Assembly: GCA_045132235.1 (NCBI GenBank)
Contig: JBGURX010000051.1
Coordinates: 21,476 to 85,475, forward strand
DNA length: 64,000 nt
Direction: 5' to 3'
Source of the DNA: UBA1756 sp045132235
Lineage (GTDB): Bacteria; Bacteroidota; Bacteroidia; Bacteroidales; WCHB1-69
The notes beneath the pieces are model-generated. The model ran no database searches. It was not told where the DNA came from and saw only the letters and a program-made list of their open reading frames with translations. Both the position numbers and the translations under genes were made by a program. Positions 63,974-64,000 of the stretch are shown here, piece by piece. Every line of letters starts with the position of its first letter. The first letter of the stretch is position 1.

Positions 63974-64000
63974 GATGGTAGAATCAGAAATAAAGGATTT

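Overview
The window comes from a Bacteroidota chromosome, most likely order Bacteroidales. Four things support this. Many genes carry the Bacteroidota -7 promoter element TAnnTTTG a short distance upstream. Ribosome-binding sites are weak or absent. Several secreted proteins end in type IX secretion system (T9SS) type A sorting domains (NPTTG... to ...KIV(K/R)R). The gliding/T9SS genes gldB, gldD and a gldI-like FKBP are present. Genes are densely packed on both strands, with AT-rich intergenic DNA and GC-richer coding DNA. I saw no insertion sequence, prophage, CRISPR array, rRNA or tRNA.

Layout. 0-5.1 kb: a family 2 glycosyltransferase, convergent with a leftward group of NrnA-like DHH phosphoesterase, FKBP (GldI-like), GldD, GldB and, behind its own promoter, Ssb. 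5.2-14 kb: rightward Omp85-like outer-membrane protein, DUF819 membrane protein, a lipoprotein, a 1302-aa papain-like T9SS cargo protein and an AlgI-type MBOAT acyltransferase. 14-22.6 kb: leftward lipoproteins; an operon of lysS, MscS-type channel and agmatinase; two small paralogous T9SS cargo proteins; a SAM hydroxide adenosyltransferase-like protein; and a class C beta-lactamase-fold hydrolase. 22.7-33.5 kb: one giant leftward gene for a roughly 3583-aa SprB/HYR-type T9SS adhesin. 33.9-38 kb: the leftward rsfS-ftsH-LUD-cdsA cluster. 38.1-42.7 kb: two tandem T9SS trypsin-like proteases and a WbqC-family protein. 42.7-46.5 kb: ftsQ-ftsA-ftsZ, leftward. 47-48.2 kb: rpsF-rpsR-rplI. 48.2-54.6 kb: two lipoproteins, a stand-alone methionine synthase activation-domain protein, a 5'-nucleotidase, a HAD hydrolase, PnuC, and an AAA_14/DUF4143 ATPase bracketed by 50-bp direct repeats. 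54.7-61.2 kb: a second very large T9SS adhesin with 15 FN3-like modules, six 50-residue repeats, an Ig-like module and a sorting domain. 61.2-64 kb: a candidate structured small RNA, the ComM/YifB ATPase and a DnaQ-type exonuclease.

How it fits together. A large share of the coding capacity makes surface or secreted proteins that would leave the cell through the T9SS, and three accessory proteins of that system lie at the left end. The rest is housekeeping: translation, division, membrane quality control, phospholipid synthesis and nucleotide handling. The least explained parts are the structured intergenic RNA at about 61.27-61.50 kb, the dispersed repeat elements read in frame inside the second adhesin, the repeat-bracketed ATPase cassette, and a lysine in the glycine-rich GTP-binding loop of FtsZ.
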